Source of the DNA: Brevibacillus laterosporus
Lineage (GTDB): Bacteria > Bacillota > Bacilli > Brevibacillales > Brevibacillaceae
NCBI GenBank assembly: GCA_007833815.1
Contig: CP033464.1
Coordinates: 1,284,501-1,348,500, forward strand
Direction of reading: 5' to 3'
DNA length: 64,000 nt
Part shown: positions 28,501 through 36,426 of the stretch, one piece after another
Numbering within the stretch: the stretch's first letter is position 1
Layout: the number at the start of each line of letters is the position of its first letter
Position numbers and translations under genes: made by a program
The notes under the pieces: model-generated
Databases searched by the model: none
What the model was told of the DNA's origin: nothing
The model's input: the letters and a program-made list of their open reading frames with translations, nothing else

Positions 28501-30281
28501 TAGAAGAGTTGAGAGGGCGCCTATTGGAAAAGCTGCCAGAATATATGGTTCCAGCTTCTTTTGTTCAGCTAGACAAGTTACCGCTTACTTCAAATGGAAA
28601 AGTAGACAGAAAGGCACTGCCAGAACCAGTGGAAGTACTTATGTCTGAATTAGAAATTGAAGCTCCTACCGATGAAGCTCAGCAGAAGCTAGCAATCATT
28701 TGGCAGGAAGTATTGGGCGTTGAAACAGTAGGAATTAACCAGAATTTCTTTGAGCTGGGAGGACAGTCACTTAAGGCAACAATTATAACCTCTAAAATTC
28801 ATAAGGCTTTTGAAGTGGTAGTCCCACTCGTAGAAATATTTAAATTGCCGACGATAAAAGAGCTTAGCATGTATATTGCTCAAGCAGAAAAAAGAATGTA
28901 CAGCGTTATACCCAAAGCGGCAGAGCAAGAATACTATCCGTTATCGAGAGCCCAAAAGAGACTATTTATCTTACATCAACTAAATAAAGAAGATGTGAGC
29001 TATAATATGCCATCCGTTGTAACTGTTGAGGGTGCACTTGATACAGATAGGTTGGAGAATGCGTTACAAAGGCTGGGGGAGCGCCATGAGGTGTTTAGGA
29101 CCACGTTTGACATTGTAAATGGAGAGCCTGTTCAAAAGGTAAAGCAACATGGTGAATTTGCACTACATACCGTATATACGGATCAGAGAGATGTAGAAGC
29201 TATCGTAGGTGAGCTTATTCAACCGTTTGATTTGAGTCAATCTCCTTTGCTGCGAGTGAACTATATACAAGTAGAGCAAGGCACACAGATTCTGATGATT
29301 GATATGCATCATATCATCTCAGATGGGATTTCCATGGATATATTTATCCAAGAATTGATCGAGTTGTATGGTGGACATACGCTACAAGCACTTGATATTC
29401 AGTACAAGGATTATTGTGTATGGCAACATGAGTATTTGAATTCAAGCTATATGAAAAAGCTTGAGGAGTATTGGATGGAAAAAACGCAGGATTTCAGTTA
29501 TACAGAGCTACCCAAAAAGCATGATGCAAAAAGAGAAGAGCTACAAGGATCAACTCTTGAAGTATATTTTGATACCAATGAACGCGCCAAAATTGATCAA
29601 TTCTGTAAGGAAAACTCTATCACTACTTTTGCTTACTTCAGTGCCATTTTAAACATTATCTTGATGAACGAGATAGGCAAGGAGGATATCGTAGTGGGAA
29701 CACCAGTAGTGGGCAGAAATCATGACCAACTACAAGATGTTATCGGTATGTTTTTAAATGTTTTACTTCTTCGCTCACATATTGATAAAAATAAAATATT
29801 CAAAGAATATGTACAGCTAGTAAATGAAACTCTGATCGAAGCTATGGATCATCAGGAGTATCCGTATGAGGAACTATATGATCTGGTAACAGATAAATAC
29901 GGTGTTAACCAAGGCTCCTTATTCTCCATTCTTCTAAATTACATGCCTTATCAAGGTAATGAGAATGAGGGAATCAATCAGTCTCTTGAAGGGGTTACAT
30001 TCAACGAATATAGCACCGAAAAAATTACTCCAAAGTACGATGTAACATTCTATGTAAATGAAAATAAAGAAGATATCGTCATGAATATGGTTTATAAAAA
30101 TTCTTTGTTTGAAGCTTACATGATGGAGCGGATCAGTAAATCATTCCTCTACATCTCAAATGCGGTTATGGAGAATCATGCAGTTGTGATCAAAGAAATT
30201 GATTACAGTAGCATTATGGATGAAGAAGAGGAAGAGATGGATATGTACTTTAACAATGAAGACTTCTTTGTAAGGAATTAG
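19560..30281 (+). CDS. NRPS 2: three modules plus terminal C (C-A-T-C-A-T-C-A-T-C)
   Basis: The 3573-residue synthetase has ten domains. C1 (HHILYDGWS near 147) has the DCL-type form expected after an epimerising module. A2 (core motif near 610) reads DLTKIGEVG, Asn. T is GGHSLK (near 995). C2 (HHIISDGVS near 1180) is followed by A3 (near 1650) reading DAFWLGGTF, Val-like, and T (near 2036). C3 (near 2221) is followed by A4 (near 2689) reading DVLQVGHVD, no confident match, and T GGQSLK (near 3067). The terminal C4 (HHIISDGIS near 3250) must serve the A domain that opens NRPS 3. No epimerase is seen, so these residues should stay L. The C-terminus is strongly acidic (EEEEEMD), a probable docking tail. 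Confidence 0.92.
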   Translation: MDNKLDKKNIEEIMGLTSTQEGMLFHYRNDLNSREYHEQLSLTLVGDIQVEILQKSWDFVIETNEMLRTIYRWKNIENPVQIVLKNHKVNINYVDVTLLEDAKKEQEWSKIKESDLQNRIDVTKETIRITLCKVADQKFEMMISNHHILYDGWSNAIILEELLSAYNCYYKGDTPTQRKKTKFKTFIAEMNKVDQQERRQFWNQCLSGYEASNDYFSSINKNKKLNKYSYIVPSHLNDRMKLFAKDNKVSQASILYTAWSFILQMLNNSTDIIFGTVVSGRNVQIENIDSMVGLFINTIPLRLQIDEQERIVDFIKKVDHTLKERTEYENTPLTEIKQSGHFKGNENIFHSIVVVENYPIKLHAEHDSVVHVENYSMIEETNYNLTLSILNHDDLKLDFTYNSHVIRDEMVAKLALYFQNILDVMSNKQEIRIQDMSMLTEKEIYQTLYEGNQTHADYPKDKSIYELFEDQAKNIPEQVAIVFENRKLTYRELNETANRLARTLREYGVGIGQVVGLLMDNSPDVVISMLAVLKAGGAYLPIDPAYPNERIEYMLQDSKTQLLLTDKDWEKQISFDGEIINVQNKNVYEQSEEQLDKITTHDDIAYVIYTSGSTGKPKGVKVTHQGLVNYIWWAKKVYLQGEILDFSLYSSISFDLTVTSIYTPLLTGAKLVIYKGEEKVFLVEQIVKDNKTAVMKLTPTHLKLLEEMDLKESKLRKLIVGGESLKSDLAKSITEKFGGNIEIYNEYGPTETTVGCMIHQYNGSKDTRGSVPIGVPADNVQIYVLNNKLKPVPLGSVGEIYISGDGVAKGYLAKPELTSEKFISNPFVPGTFMYKTGDSARFLEDGKIEYIGRIDQQVKVRGYRIELGEIESKLLLHDLIKEALVVVKEDNDKNPYLCAYLVSTKELFSSEIRDHLSRELPEYMVPSRFVQLEKMPLTQNGKIDNKALPEPEGVMNTGVGYEAARNEREEKLVRIWREVLEVDKVGIADNFFELGGHSLKATRLVSKIHKQFEVELPLQAVFKSPTIKGMSEYISKANEHYFERIVPVERRDYYEVSSAQKRLFLLQQMDIQSTGYNVSGAMKIEGRPDINKIEQCFNQLIERHESLRTTFHSIDGQIVQRIHQEVAFKVDYVEQAHHISKDENEWVEEFVKPFDVSMGPLLRVKIAKVNEDQYVLLVDMHHIISDGVSMGILIREFTDLYSGKALEPLRLQYKDFSAWQNDLLRSEKMMNQETYWLNKFYDEIPVLNLPTDFVRPSVQSFEGNTLHISLDKELTKMLGDIARETGSTMYMILLSALHILLSKYSGQEDIIIGSTIAGRQHADVDNIMGMFVNTLAMRNQPLGNKVYEDFLTEVKENALLAYENQDYQFEELVEKLHIRRDMSRNPLFDVMFTMQNMDMPTIELHDFTCKECKQERSASKFDVTFYAYENADENEITIGLQYRTKLFRSSSMQKMLAHFQMILKGICENRQVTLADLDILTPEERHTILTDFNDTIVDYPHTQTISELFEEQVKKTPTHTAVVFENKHYTYQELNERSNMLARTLREKGVKEDDIVGIMTEHSLEMIVGLLGILKAGGAYLPIDPEYPEERIEYMLEDSRVNLLVTQRAYSGKHFFSKEILDVTDEQIYTNDADNLCHTGTSDSLAYVMYTSGSTGNPKGVMIENKSVVRLVKNTNYLAFQEGDKLLQTGTLSFDASTFEIWGALLNGLQLHLVRKYTILDPMKLEMYINENHINILWLTSSLFNVMAQEIPSMFKNVDYLLVGGATLSTKHINRVMQDSKALKIINGYGPTENTTFTTCFLIDKEYSVTIPIGKPINNTTVYIVDKHNNLQPIGVPGELCIAGDGLARGYVNNPELTDQKFIENPFVPGDSMYKTGDTARWLEDGTIDFIGRIDHQVKIRGFRIELGEVENQLLAHEAVRETMVVDKEDSSGATYLCAYIVLREGVTIKEIREFLSANVPDYMIPSHFVQLDRMPLTQNGKIDRKALPEPEGNLMTGAEYEAPRNAVEEILVGIWSELLSVESMGINDNFFELGGHSLKAAYLISKIHKHFQVEMPLKEFFQIPTIKGISQYIGKTEERGYEAIELVKENDYYEASSAQKRMYMLQQFELHNTGYNMPVVLEMEGKLDVERVENVCRQLIRRHETLRTSFASIDEQIVQRVNKEVDFRIEMITNEMEVDIDKNEMISKFVRPFDLHEAPLLRVSLLKIKEDKHVLLFDMHHIISDGVSMGIVVKEFMQLYEGEELGDLQVQYKDYTEWQNNLLHSEKVKKQEEYWTQAFSDELPVLNMPIDFVRPSIQSFEGNVLRSTLDKEVTEGLKNLATEVGSTLYMVLLSGVSILLSKYSEQEDIIIGSPIAGRPHADLQNIIGMFVNTLAMRNHPVGAKSYEVFLQEVKENALQAYDNQDYPFEALINKINVRRDISRNPLFDVMFTMDNMDIKKVKMNDLLIKEYKIESKVAKFDLTFSAKEVDEGLELHVEYCTKLYKEKTIVRMLEHYKRILEVVSKNRRISLKEIDMLTDREKHTLVNEYNNTYSDYPRDKIIQERFEEQVEKMPDEIAVVFEDNYLTYRELNEKANRLARTLREKGVKQETLVGILVERSLEMMVALMAVLKSGGAYLPIDPDVPEERMNYISNDSQMNVLLIQNKFIGKVSYDGEIIDVENEAAYAQDATNLNHINQAHDLAYVIYTSGSTGNPKGVMIEHRNVLHVCNWYDNLYDVKAHKNTLQITNLAFDVAVLETIVVILNSGTIYIPKKEIIFDQDQFREYVNKHQINSVQFVPQTLSQLVLGNEKMDSLTLLVSGGDILENTLKNTVISMGYELFNHYGPTETTVDTITTPCSLKDVIGKPVENSQVYIMSQSGHLQPMGIPGEIYIGGDGVARGYFNRPELTDEKFIDNPFIPGGRIYKTGDLGRWSSDGDLEFLGRIDNQVKIRGIRIELGEIERQLIEHPFITEAYVLDKKNKHGEKYLCAYVKVDQEIPVEELRGRLLEKLPEYMVPASFVQLDKLPLTSNGKVDRKALPEPVEVLMSELEIEAPTDEAQQKLAIIWQEVLGVETVGINQNFFELGGQSLKATIITSKIHKAFEVVVPLVEIFKLPTIKELSMYIAQAEKRMYSVIPKAAEQEYYPLSRAQKRLFILHQLNKEDVSYNMPSVVTVEGALDTDRLENALQRLGERHEVFRTTFDIVNGEPVQKVKQHGEFALHTVYTDQRDVEAIVGELIQPFDLSQSPLLRVNYIQVEQGTQILMIDMHHIISDGISMDIFIQELIELYGGHTLQALDIQYKDYCVWQHEYLNSSYMKKLEEYWMEKTQDFSYTELPKKHDAKREELQGSTLEVYFDTNERAKIDQFCKENSITTFAYFSAILNIILMNEIGKEDIVVGTPVVGRNHDQLQDVIGMFLNVLLLRSHIDKNKIFKEYVQLVNETLIEAMDHQEYPYEELYDLVTDKYGVNQGSLFSILLNYMPYQGNENEGINQSLEGVTFNEYSTEKITPKYDVTFYVNENKEDIVMNMVYKNSLFEAYMMERISKSFLYISNAVMENHAVVIKEIDYSSIMDEEEEEMDMYFNNEDFFVRN

Positions 30282-30310
30282 AAACAACTTGGTTAGGTAA
30301 AAGATGCAGA

Positions 30311-30389
30311 TGAGGCATACATTGTTTTTCCTGTGCAAAAAGGTACTCACTCCATTTAGCACAGGAAGAGAATGATGCCTCTCTTTTTG
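30311..30389 (+). terminator. Strong intrinsic terminator inside the NRPS operon
   Basis: GAGGCAT (30312-30318) pairs with ATGCCTC (30375-30381), and an inner CCTGTGC/GCACAGG stem stacks within it with mismatches between. A TCTTTTTGTT tract follows. It lies in the 176-base gap between NRPS 2 and NRPS 3, where an operon would normally have none. This makes it a natural target for LoaP read-through. Confidence 0.8.
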
Positions 30390-30457
30390 TTGTATCTGGA
30401 AAACAGGATTTTCGCTAAAAGGTAGGCAGATTAAATAAGGTATTTGGAGATGAGGTT

Positions 30458-33400
30458 ATGAGTTTCATACAAGTTGATAGAAATACCATTGATAAAAGGA
30501 TAAGAGAATTCGCGCTACATGCTCCTGAAAAGATTGCGATAGAATGTGCTGATAATAAACGAACCTATAAGGAGCTTGAAGAAAACTCTAATCGCATATG
30601 TCATTTTCTCATGGATCAGTACAAGGAAAGCAAGAATGTATTTGTCTTTATGAACAAGGGGATTGCATTAATTGAGACATTAATTGGAGTTATGAAATCA
30701 GGAGGAATTTTTGTCCCCATTGATCCTTCTGCTTCGGAAGATAGAATCGCTCTTATGTTGGGAGAAGTAGAAGCAGATTGGGTGATTACGACGTCTGACT
30801 TATTGGATAAATGGAATGGTAGCAGGTTGAAAGCACAAACCTGTCAGAATGTTATGGTTCAGGACGTAAATGATTCTAATGAAATCCAAGATGTGTTTGA
30901 CCTTCCACTATTTTTCATTGGAAATGATACAGCTATATCCAGGGAAATCCATTCGTATTCCGACAATAAACACTGTTATATCTATTTTACCTCAGGCTCT
31001 ACAGGTAAACCTAAGTGCATTTTAGGAAGACATGAGAGTCTTTTGCACTTTATTGAGTGGGAAATTAGAGAGATGGGAGTGGACACGAGCTCAAGGGTCA
31101 GCCAACTTACCCCTATCTCATTTGATCCGTTTTTACGAGACGTTTTTGTACCGCTGTGTGCAGGTGGGACTTTATGTATCCCTATGAACCAAGATATTAT
31201 TTTACATCCTACAAGATTAATAAACTGGTTGGAGGATAAACAGGTAACACTGGTTCATACTGTGCCGTCTCTATTTAAGGTCATCTCTAATCACTTGGAA
31301 AGCTCAGATGCTTTGCCGAATCTTACCCACATTCTCTTAGCCGGAGAGCTCTTGAGAGGGAATGATGTCAAAAGATTTATGGATGTTATTGGAACCAGAG
31401 TACAAATCGTCAATTTATATGGCCCTACAGAGACAACATTGGCCAAAGTGTTCTATAAGGTAAGCGAAGAAGATGGAAACAAAGCTATTATACCGGTTGG
31501 CAAGCCCATTTCTAATACGCAGGTATATATTTTAAATGAGGATGCCCAAAAGTGCGGGAAGGGCATAGTTGGGGATATCTATATTCGAACACCATTTATT
31601 TCATCAGGCTATATAAATGATAGGGAGCTAACCCATCAAGTTTTTATGAAGAATCCTTTTACAGATAATCCAAATGATATCATCTACCGTACTGGTGACT
31701 TAGGGAGAAGGCTTATTGATGACAATATCGAGGTAATTGGTCGCGCAGACAATCAAGTGAAGATCAGGGGCATGCGAATTGAGCTAAGCGAAATTGAAAA
31801 CAAATTACTAAAGCATCATGAAATCAAGGAAGCTGTGGTGATTGCTAAGGCAGATGAAAGTCACACCAAATATTTATGTGCCTTTATCATCTCAGATGAA
31901 CAGGTAGACACATCAGTATTAAGACAGTACCTCGCAAATGAATTACCAGATAATATGGTACCATCTTATTTTTTACAGATAGATCGCATTCCCTTGAATC
32001 AAAATGGAAAGACCGATCGTAAGAAATTAGAATCGCTTGAGATCATGACGACCGAAGTAGAATACGTACCGCCAACAAATGAAATGGAACAAAAGGTGGC
32101 GGATATGTGGGTAGATATTTTTAAGGTAGAAAAGATTAGTATCGATAGCAATTTTTTTGACATAGGTGGGCATTCCCTACGTGCAGCAAAACTTATGGCG
32201 GAAATCTATAAAGAGTGCCATGTGGAAATTTCTCTTGCGGAACTATTTGAAAAAACCACGATACGTGCACAAGCTGACTATATTGTAAAAGCACAAAAAA
32301 GTACGTATGAAAAGATACCGCAAATAGAGGAAAAGGATTATTATGAGGCATCGTCCGCACAGAAACGAATGTACATGCTACAACAATTTGATAGTGAGAG
32401 TACTGCTTACCACTTACCAAATATACGGATGATAGAAGGTAAAGTGGATAGGAACAGACTAGAGAAGGCTTTTAGAGAACTAATTCAAAGACACGAGACC
32501 CTACGAACTTCCTTTGAATCAAAAGAGGAAAAGATACTTCAGAGAGTAAACCAGGAAGTAGAATTCAGTATTGAATACATGGAGAAAAGAGAGGCAGAAG
32601 TAGAAGAGATCGTTAGAGAATTTATTAGACCTTTTGATTTAGGAAAAGCTCCATTACTACGTGTTGCCTTAGTAAGACTAGCGGATGATAAACACGTATT
32701 ACTCTCAGATATGCATCATATCATTTCAGATGCAACTTCGATTGGAAGAATGATGTACGAATTTGCTACTCTTTATGAGCAAAGGGATGTAGATGAATTA
32801 CGGATACAATATAAGGATTATACAGAATGGCAATACCAGTTGCTTGCATCGGATGAAATGAAAGTGCAGGAAGAGTACTGGATGAATCGTTTTTCAGATG
32901 AGATACCAGTATTAGACTTGCCGACAGACTACCCAAGACCAAACATCAAGAGTTTTGAAGGGGATTATATAAGTTTTACTGTAGACAAAGAAATAACTCG
33001 AAATCTAAGGGAAGTTGCTCAACAAACACGTAGTACGATGTATATGGTGTTATTATCTGCTATCACTATATTACTTGCTAAATACAGCAGACAAGAGGAT
33101 ATCACAGTAGGTAGTCCGATCGCTGGAAGAACACATGCTGATTTAGATAACATGATCGGCATGTTTGTTAATACACTAGCCATGCGAAATCAGCCTGTGG
33201 GTAGCAAGGTATATGAGGATTTTCTACAAGAAGTAAAAGAAAATGCATTGGCAGCGTATGCTCATCAGGATTATCAATTTGAAGAATTAGTAGATAAATT
33301 ACATGTACAAAGGGATTTGGGCAGAAACCCTATATTCGATGTCATGTTCACGTTGCAGAATGCGGATGTAGAGAGCTTTTCATTTGAGGAACTAACATTT

Positions 33401-36379
33401 ACAGAATATAAACAGGAAAGTAAGGTAGCCAAATTTGATGTAGCCTTTTCAGCGAATGAAGGGAATGAAGAGATAGCTTTCCTTGTAGAATATAGTAGCA
33501 AGCTATTCAAAAAAGAAACTATGGAGCGGATGATTACCCAGTTCTTACAGATCATTTCAGCCATTGGGACAAATGTAACATGTAAAATATGTGAGATAGA
33601 AGTCCTTTCTCAAGAAGAAAAGAATGACTTGTTATATGCTTTTAATGATACGTATGTAGATTATCCAAGAGATAAAACATTACAAGAGTTATGGACGGAA
33701 CAAGTCAAGAAGACTCCACACAAAGTTGCCGTCATGTATGGAGAGCAACAAGTAACTTATAAGGAATTAGATGAAAAATCGAACCAAATTGCTCATGCTT
33801 TGAGAGAAAAAGGTATCACAAACGAAGGATTAGTCGCGATTTACTTTGAAAGATCGATTGATATGCTTGCTTCCATCATTGGAATCATGAAAGCTGGAGG
33901 AGCTTATATTCCGATTGATGTCAATTTTCCAGTCAGTAGGATGAAGACCATGCTATCGGATTCTCGGGCTACCTTTATCATGACAAAATCACCCTATGTA
34001 AATCGGATGGAATTCTACACGGAACTGGCGTCTAACACGGCAATCGAGCACATTATCTATTTAGATTCGATTGAGGATGCTAATGCAGATCATGAAATTT
34101 TTAGAACAATCAAATTAGCTGAATATCTATCAAAGACAGGAGAATCGCAGCTTAACGAACACTATATAGTAGGTGCATCTGTTTGTGATGTGGATTATGT
34201 AGCCTCTTGCTCGACAGAAGATGTTGAAAATAGGAGTAATCCTACCAATCTTAGTTATATTATTTACACCTCAGGTTCTTCGGGTAAACCTAAGGGAGCT
34301 ATGGTGGAACATCAGGGGATGGTCAATCACTTATATGCAAAAATAAATGATTTGAATCTTTCAGCAGCTAGCATCATTGCTCAAAATGCGTCCCACTGTT
34401 TTGACATATCAGTGTGGCAGTTTTTTGCAGCGTTAATGTGTGGAGGAACCACTATCATCTACTCTAATGAGACAGTGATGAACCCTGAAGAACTCGTGAA
34501 TAGAGTGATTCAAGATAAAGTAACAATCCTTGAGGTAGTCCCTTCCTTCTTACATGCTATGCTTAACCATTTAGCAGAAAGTGAAAAGGCATTTACAGAC
34601 CTTGAGTTTTTGCTTGTAACAGGGGAAGAGCTAAAGCCAAAATTAGTTAAAAGATGGTTTGACATGTATCAAGGAATCAAATTGGTGAATGCTTATGGAC
34701 CAACGGAAGCCTCCGACGATATCACTCATTATGTGATGTCAGAATTTCCTCATATCGGTAAAATCCCAATTGGGAAAACGGTGCAAAATTTGGCTATCTA
34801 TATTGTGGATGACTATTTGAAACTATGTCCAATGGGAGTCAAGGGAGAGATTGTTGTCTCCGGTATTGGTGTAGGTAGAGGATATATAAATGATGAGGAA
34901 AAAACCAAAAAAGCATTTACAATCAATCCTTATTCAAGAGAAGAGAATGAAAGATTGTACAAAACAGGTGATCTCGGTAAATGGCTTCCTGATGGGACTA
35001 TCGAATATTTGGGACGTCTTGATTATCAGGTGAAAATCAGGGGACATCGGATCGAATTGGGTGAGATAGAAAGCATCATTAATCAACAGGACGCTGTTAA
35101 GGAAGCAGTCGTTTTAGTTCATGGTGACGATATTGAAAGACAGTACCTTTGCGCATATATGGTGGTACAGGATGTTGATATTCAGGTGATTAAAAATAGC
35201 TTGAAGGACAAGCTTCCTGAGTATATGATGCCAGCCTCCTATGTACTTCTTGAAAAGATGCCGCTCACTTCCAATGGCAAAGTAGATCGCCAAGCTCTTC
35301 TGAATATGGAGGGCACTAGAGAAGATTCAAAGAAAATTCCACCACGAAATTTTTATGACAATACAATTGTACAGATTTGGAAGGATGTATTAAAACTAGA
35401 GGAAATATATATTCAAGATGATTTCTTTGAAATAGGTGGAAGCTCCATCAATATGATACAGGTTGCCAACCGAATCAAGCAGGAGCTGGGGGCGGAAGTC
35501 ACGTTTGCTGATTTAATGGTGTATAAAACCGTCCTAGAATTATCTGAGTATATAGCCCAAAAGGAAAACAACGGAAGCCAGTTTAAGAATGTATTTAAAA
35601 TGAATAAGGGTACAAGTGATAAGAATATTTTCATTGTGCATGGTGCTGGTGGGGACATTTTCCTTTATCGAGATTTAGCCAAATTATTGGAAGATGAGTA
35701 CAACGTGTATGGCATACAGCCAAAGGGTTTAAATGGAGAGGAGCCATTCTCAAGTAGCTATTATGAAATGATGCATGATTATATCAACGAAATAAGAACC
35801 ATTCAGAGTGAGGGACCCTATATCATCGCTGGTTATTGCACAGGAGGAATTGTATCCTATGACTTGGTAAATATCTTGGAGCTACAGGGTGATAAAGTTA
35901 CAGCATTGCTTGAATTGGATCATGAAGCATATATACGGAAGGGAATGTACAGGTCATTTGTACACGTGAACAGCATGATCATAGGAGCGATTGAAGCATG
36001 GCGTAAAATTAGTAAAAAAGATAAGGCGTACACTCTGGAAAAATACTCAAAATGGATGAGGAAAGCAAAGCCCATTTCAAAGGAAAGACAGCTTTCGCTT
36101 TTACAGAACGTTGAAGATTTACGAAATTATTTTGGTAGAGAGCTTGTAGTAAAATCTAATTATGTTAGTTTAGGCTTTATCAGTAGCCCTACATTGGTAA
36201 TCAAGGGCGAAGATAATCATCATCATTTGTTAAAAGAAGAGCTTTGGCGAAAAATGGTGAAAGGTCCACTGGAATTCTATGAGGTACCCGGGGATCATGA
36301 TTCTGTGCTGTATCATCCGCATGTAGATAAAGTGGCTGAGATTATAAAGGCATATTTAAAGAAAAGATCAAATAATTAA
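30458..36379 (+). CDS. NRPS 3: A-T-C-A-T-TE, terminal synthetase with Cys-type thioesterase
   Basis: The 1973-residue synthetase opens with an A domain lacking its own C, fed by the C at the end of NRPS 2. A5 (TSGSTGKPKC near 179) reads DPRHLALLA, which I cannot assign. T is GGHSLR (near 570). C (near 752) has HHIISDA, with Ala for the usual Gly. A6 (near 1272) reads DIWELTADD, an acidic pocket suited to a diamino acid such as Dap or Dab. T is GGSSIN (near 1660). The thioesterase (about 1710-1970) has GYCTGG with Cys1794 as nucleophile, Asp1821 27 residues later as in surfactin TE, and His1947 in PGDHDS. The TE releases or cyclises the finished chain. Confidence 0.92.
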   Translation: MSFIQVDRNTIDKRIREFALHAPEKIAIECADNKRTYKELEENSNRICHFLMDQYKESKNVFVFMNKGIALIETLIGVMKSGGIFVPIDPSASEDRIALMLGEVEADWVITTSDLLDKWNGSRLKAQTCQNVMVQDVNDSNEIQDVFDLPLFFIGNDTAISREIHSYSDNKHCYIYFTSGSTGKPKCILGRHESLLHFIEWEIREMGVDTSSRVSQLTPISFDPFLRDVFVPLCAGGTLCIPMNQDIILHPTRLINWLEDKQVTLVHTVPSLFKVISNHLESSDALPNLTHILLAGELLRGNDVKRFMDVIGTRVQIVNLYGPTETTLAKVFYKVSEEDGNKAIIPVGKPISNTQVYILNEDAQKCGKGIVGDIYIRTPFISSGYINDRELTHQVFMKNPFTDNPNDIIYRTGDLGRRLIDDNIEVIGRADNQVKIRGMRIELSEIENKLLKHHEIKEAVVIAKADESHTKYLCAFIISDEQVDTSVLRQYLANELPDNMVPSYFLQIDRIPLNQNGKTDRKKLESLEIMTTEVEYVPPTNEMEQKVADMWVDIFKVEKISIDSNFFDIGGHSLRAAKLMAEIYKECHVEISLAELFEKTTIRAQADYIVKAQKSTYEKIPQIEEKDYYEASSAQKRMYMLQQFDSESTAYHLPNIRMIEGKVDRNRLEKAFRELIQRHETLRTSFESKEEKILQRVNQEVEFSIEYMEKREAEVEEIVREFIRPFDLGKAPLLRVALVRLADDKHVLLSDMHHIISDATSIGRMMYEFATLYEQRDVDELRIQYKDYTEWQYQLLASDEMKVQEEYWMNRFSDEIPVLDLPTDYPRPNIKSFEGDYISFTVDKEITRNLREVAQQTRSTMYMVLLSAITILLAKYSRQEDITVGSPIAGRTHADLDNMIGMFVNTLAMRNQPVGSKVYEDFLQEVKENALAAYAHQDYQFEELVDKLHVQRDLGRNPIFDVMFTLQNADVESFSFEELTFTEYKQESKVAKFDVAFSANEGNEEIAFLVEYSSKLFKKETMERMITQFLQIISAIGTNVTCKICEIEVLSQEEKNDLLYAFNDTYVDYPRDKTLQELWTEQVKKTPHKVAVMYGEQQVTYKELDEKSNQIAHALREKGITNEGLVAIYFERSIDMLASIIGIMKAGGAYIPIDVNFPVSRMKTMLSDSRATFIMTKSPYVNRMEFYTELASNTAIEHIIYLDSIEDANADHEIFRTIKLAEYLSKTGESQLNEHYIVGASVCDVDYVASCSTEDVENRSNPTNLSYIIYTSGSSGKPKGAMVEHQGMVNHLYAKINDLNLSAASIIAQNASHCFDISVWQFFAALMCGGTTIIYSNETVMNPEELVNRVIQDKVTILEVVPSFLHAMLNHLAESEKAFTDLEFLLVTGEELKPKLVKRWFDMYQGIKLVNAYGPTEASDDITHYVMSEFPHIGKIPIGKTVQNLAIYIVDDYLKLCPMGVKGEIVVSGIGVGRGYINDEEKTKKAFTINPYSREENERLYKTGDLGKWLPDGTIEYLGRLDYQVKIRGHRIELGEIESIINQQDAVKEAVVLVHGDDIERQYLCAYMVVQDVDIQVIKNSLKDKLPEYMMPASYVLLEKMPLTSNGKVDRQALLNMEGTREDSKKIPPRNFYDNTIVQIWKDVLKLEEIYIQDDFFEIGGSSINMIQVANRIKQELGAEVTFADLMVYKTVLELSEYIAQKENNGSQFKNVFKMNKGTSDKNIFIVHGAGGDIFLYRDLAKLLEDEYNVYGIQPKGLNGEEPFSSSYYEMMHDYINEIRTIQSEGPYIIAGYCTGGIVSYDLVNILELQGDKVTALLELDHEAYIRKGMYRSFVHVNSMIIGAIEAWRKISKKDKAYTLEKYSKWMRKAKPISKERQLSLLQNVEDLRNYFGRELVVKSNYVSLGFISSPTLVIKGEDNHHHLLKEELWRKMVKGPLEFYEVPGDHDSVLYHPHVDKVAEIIKAYLKKRSNN

Positions 36380-36426
36380 TCACACAAACCAATGTTCAAC
36401 CAAGTTGCATATTGTAGGAGGTAATT

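Noticed and set aside
35550-36379. Classical monobactam pathway
   Set aside because: No sulfotransferase or PAPS-related gene is present; only the Cys-TE and Dap supply match, so the idea is kept as a hypothesis.
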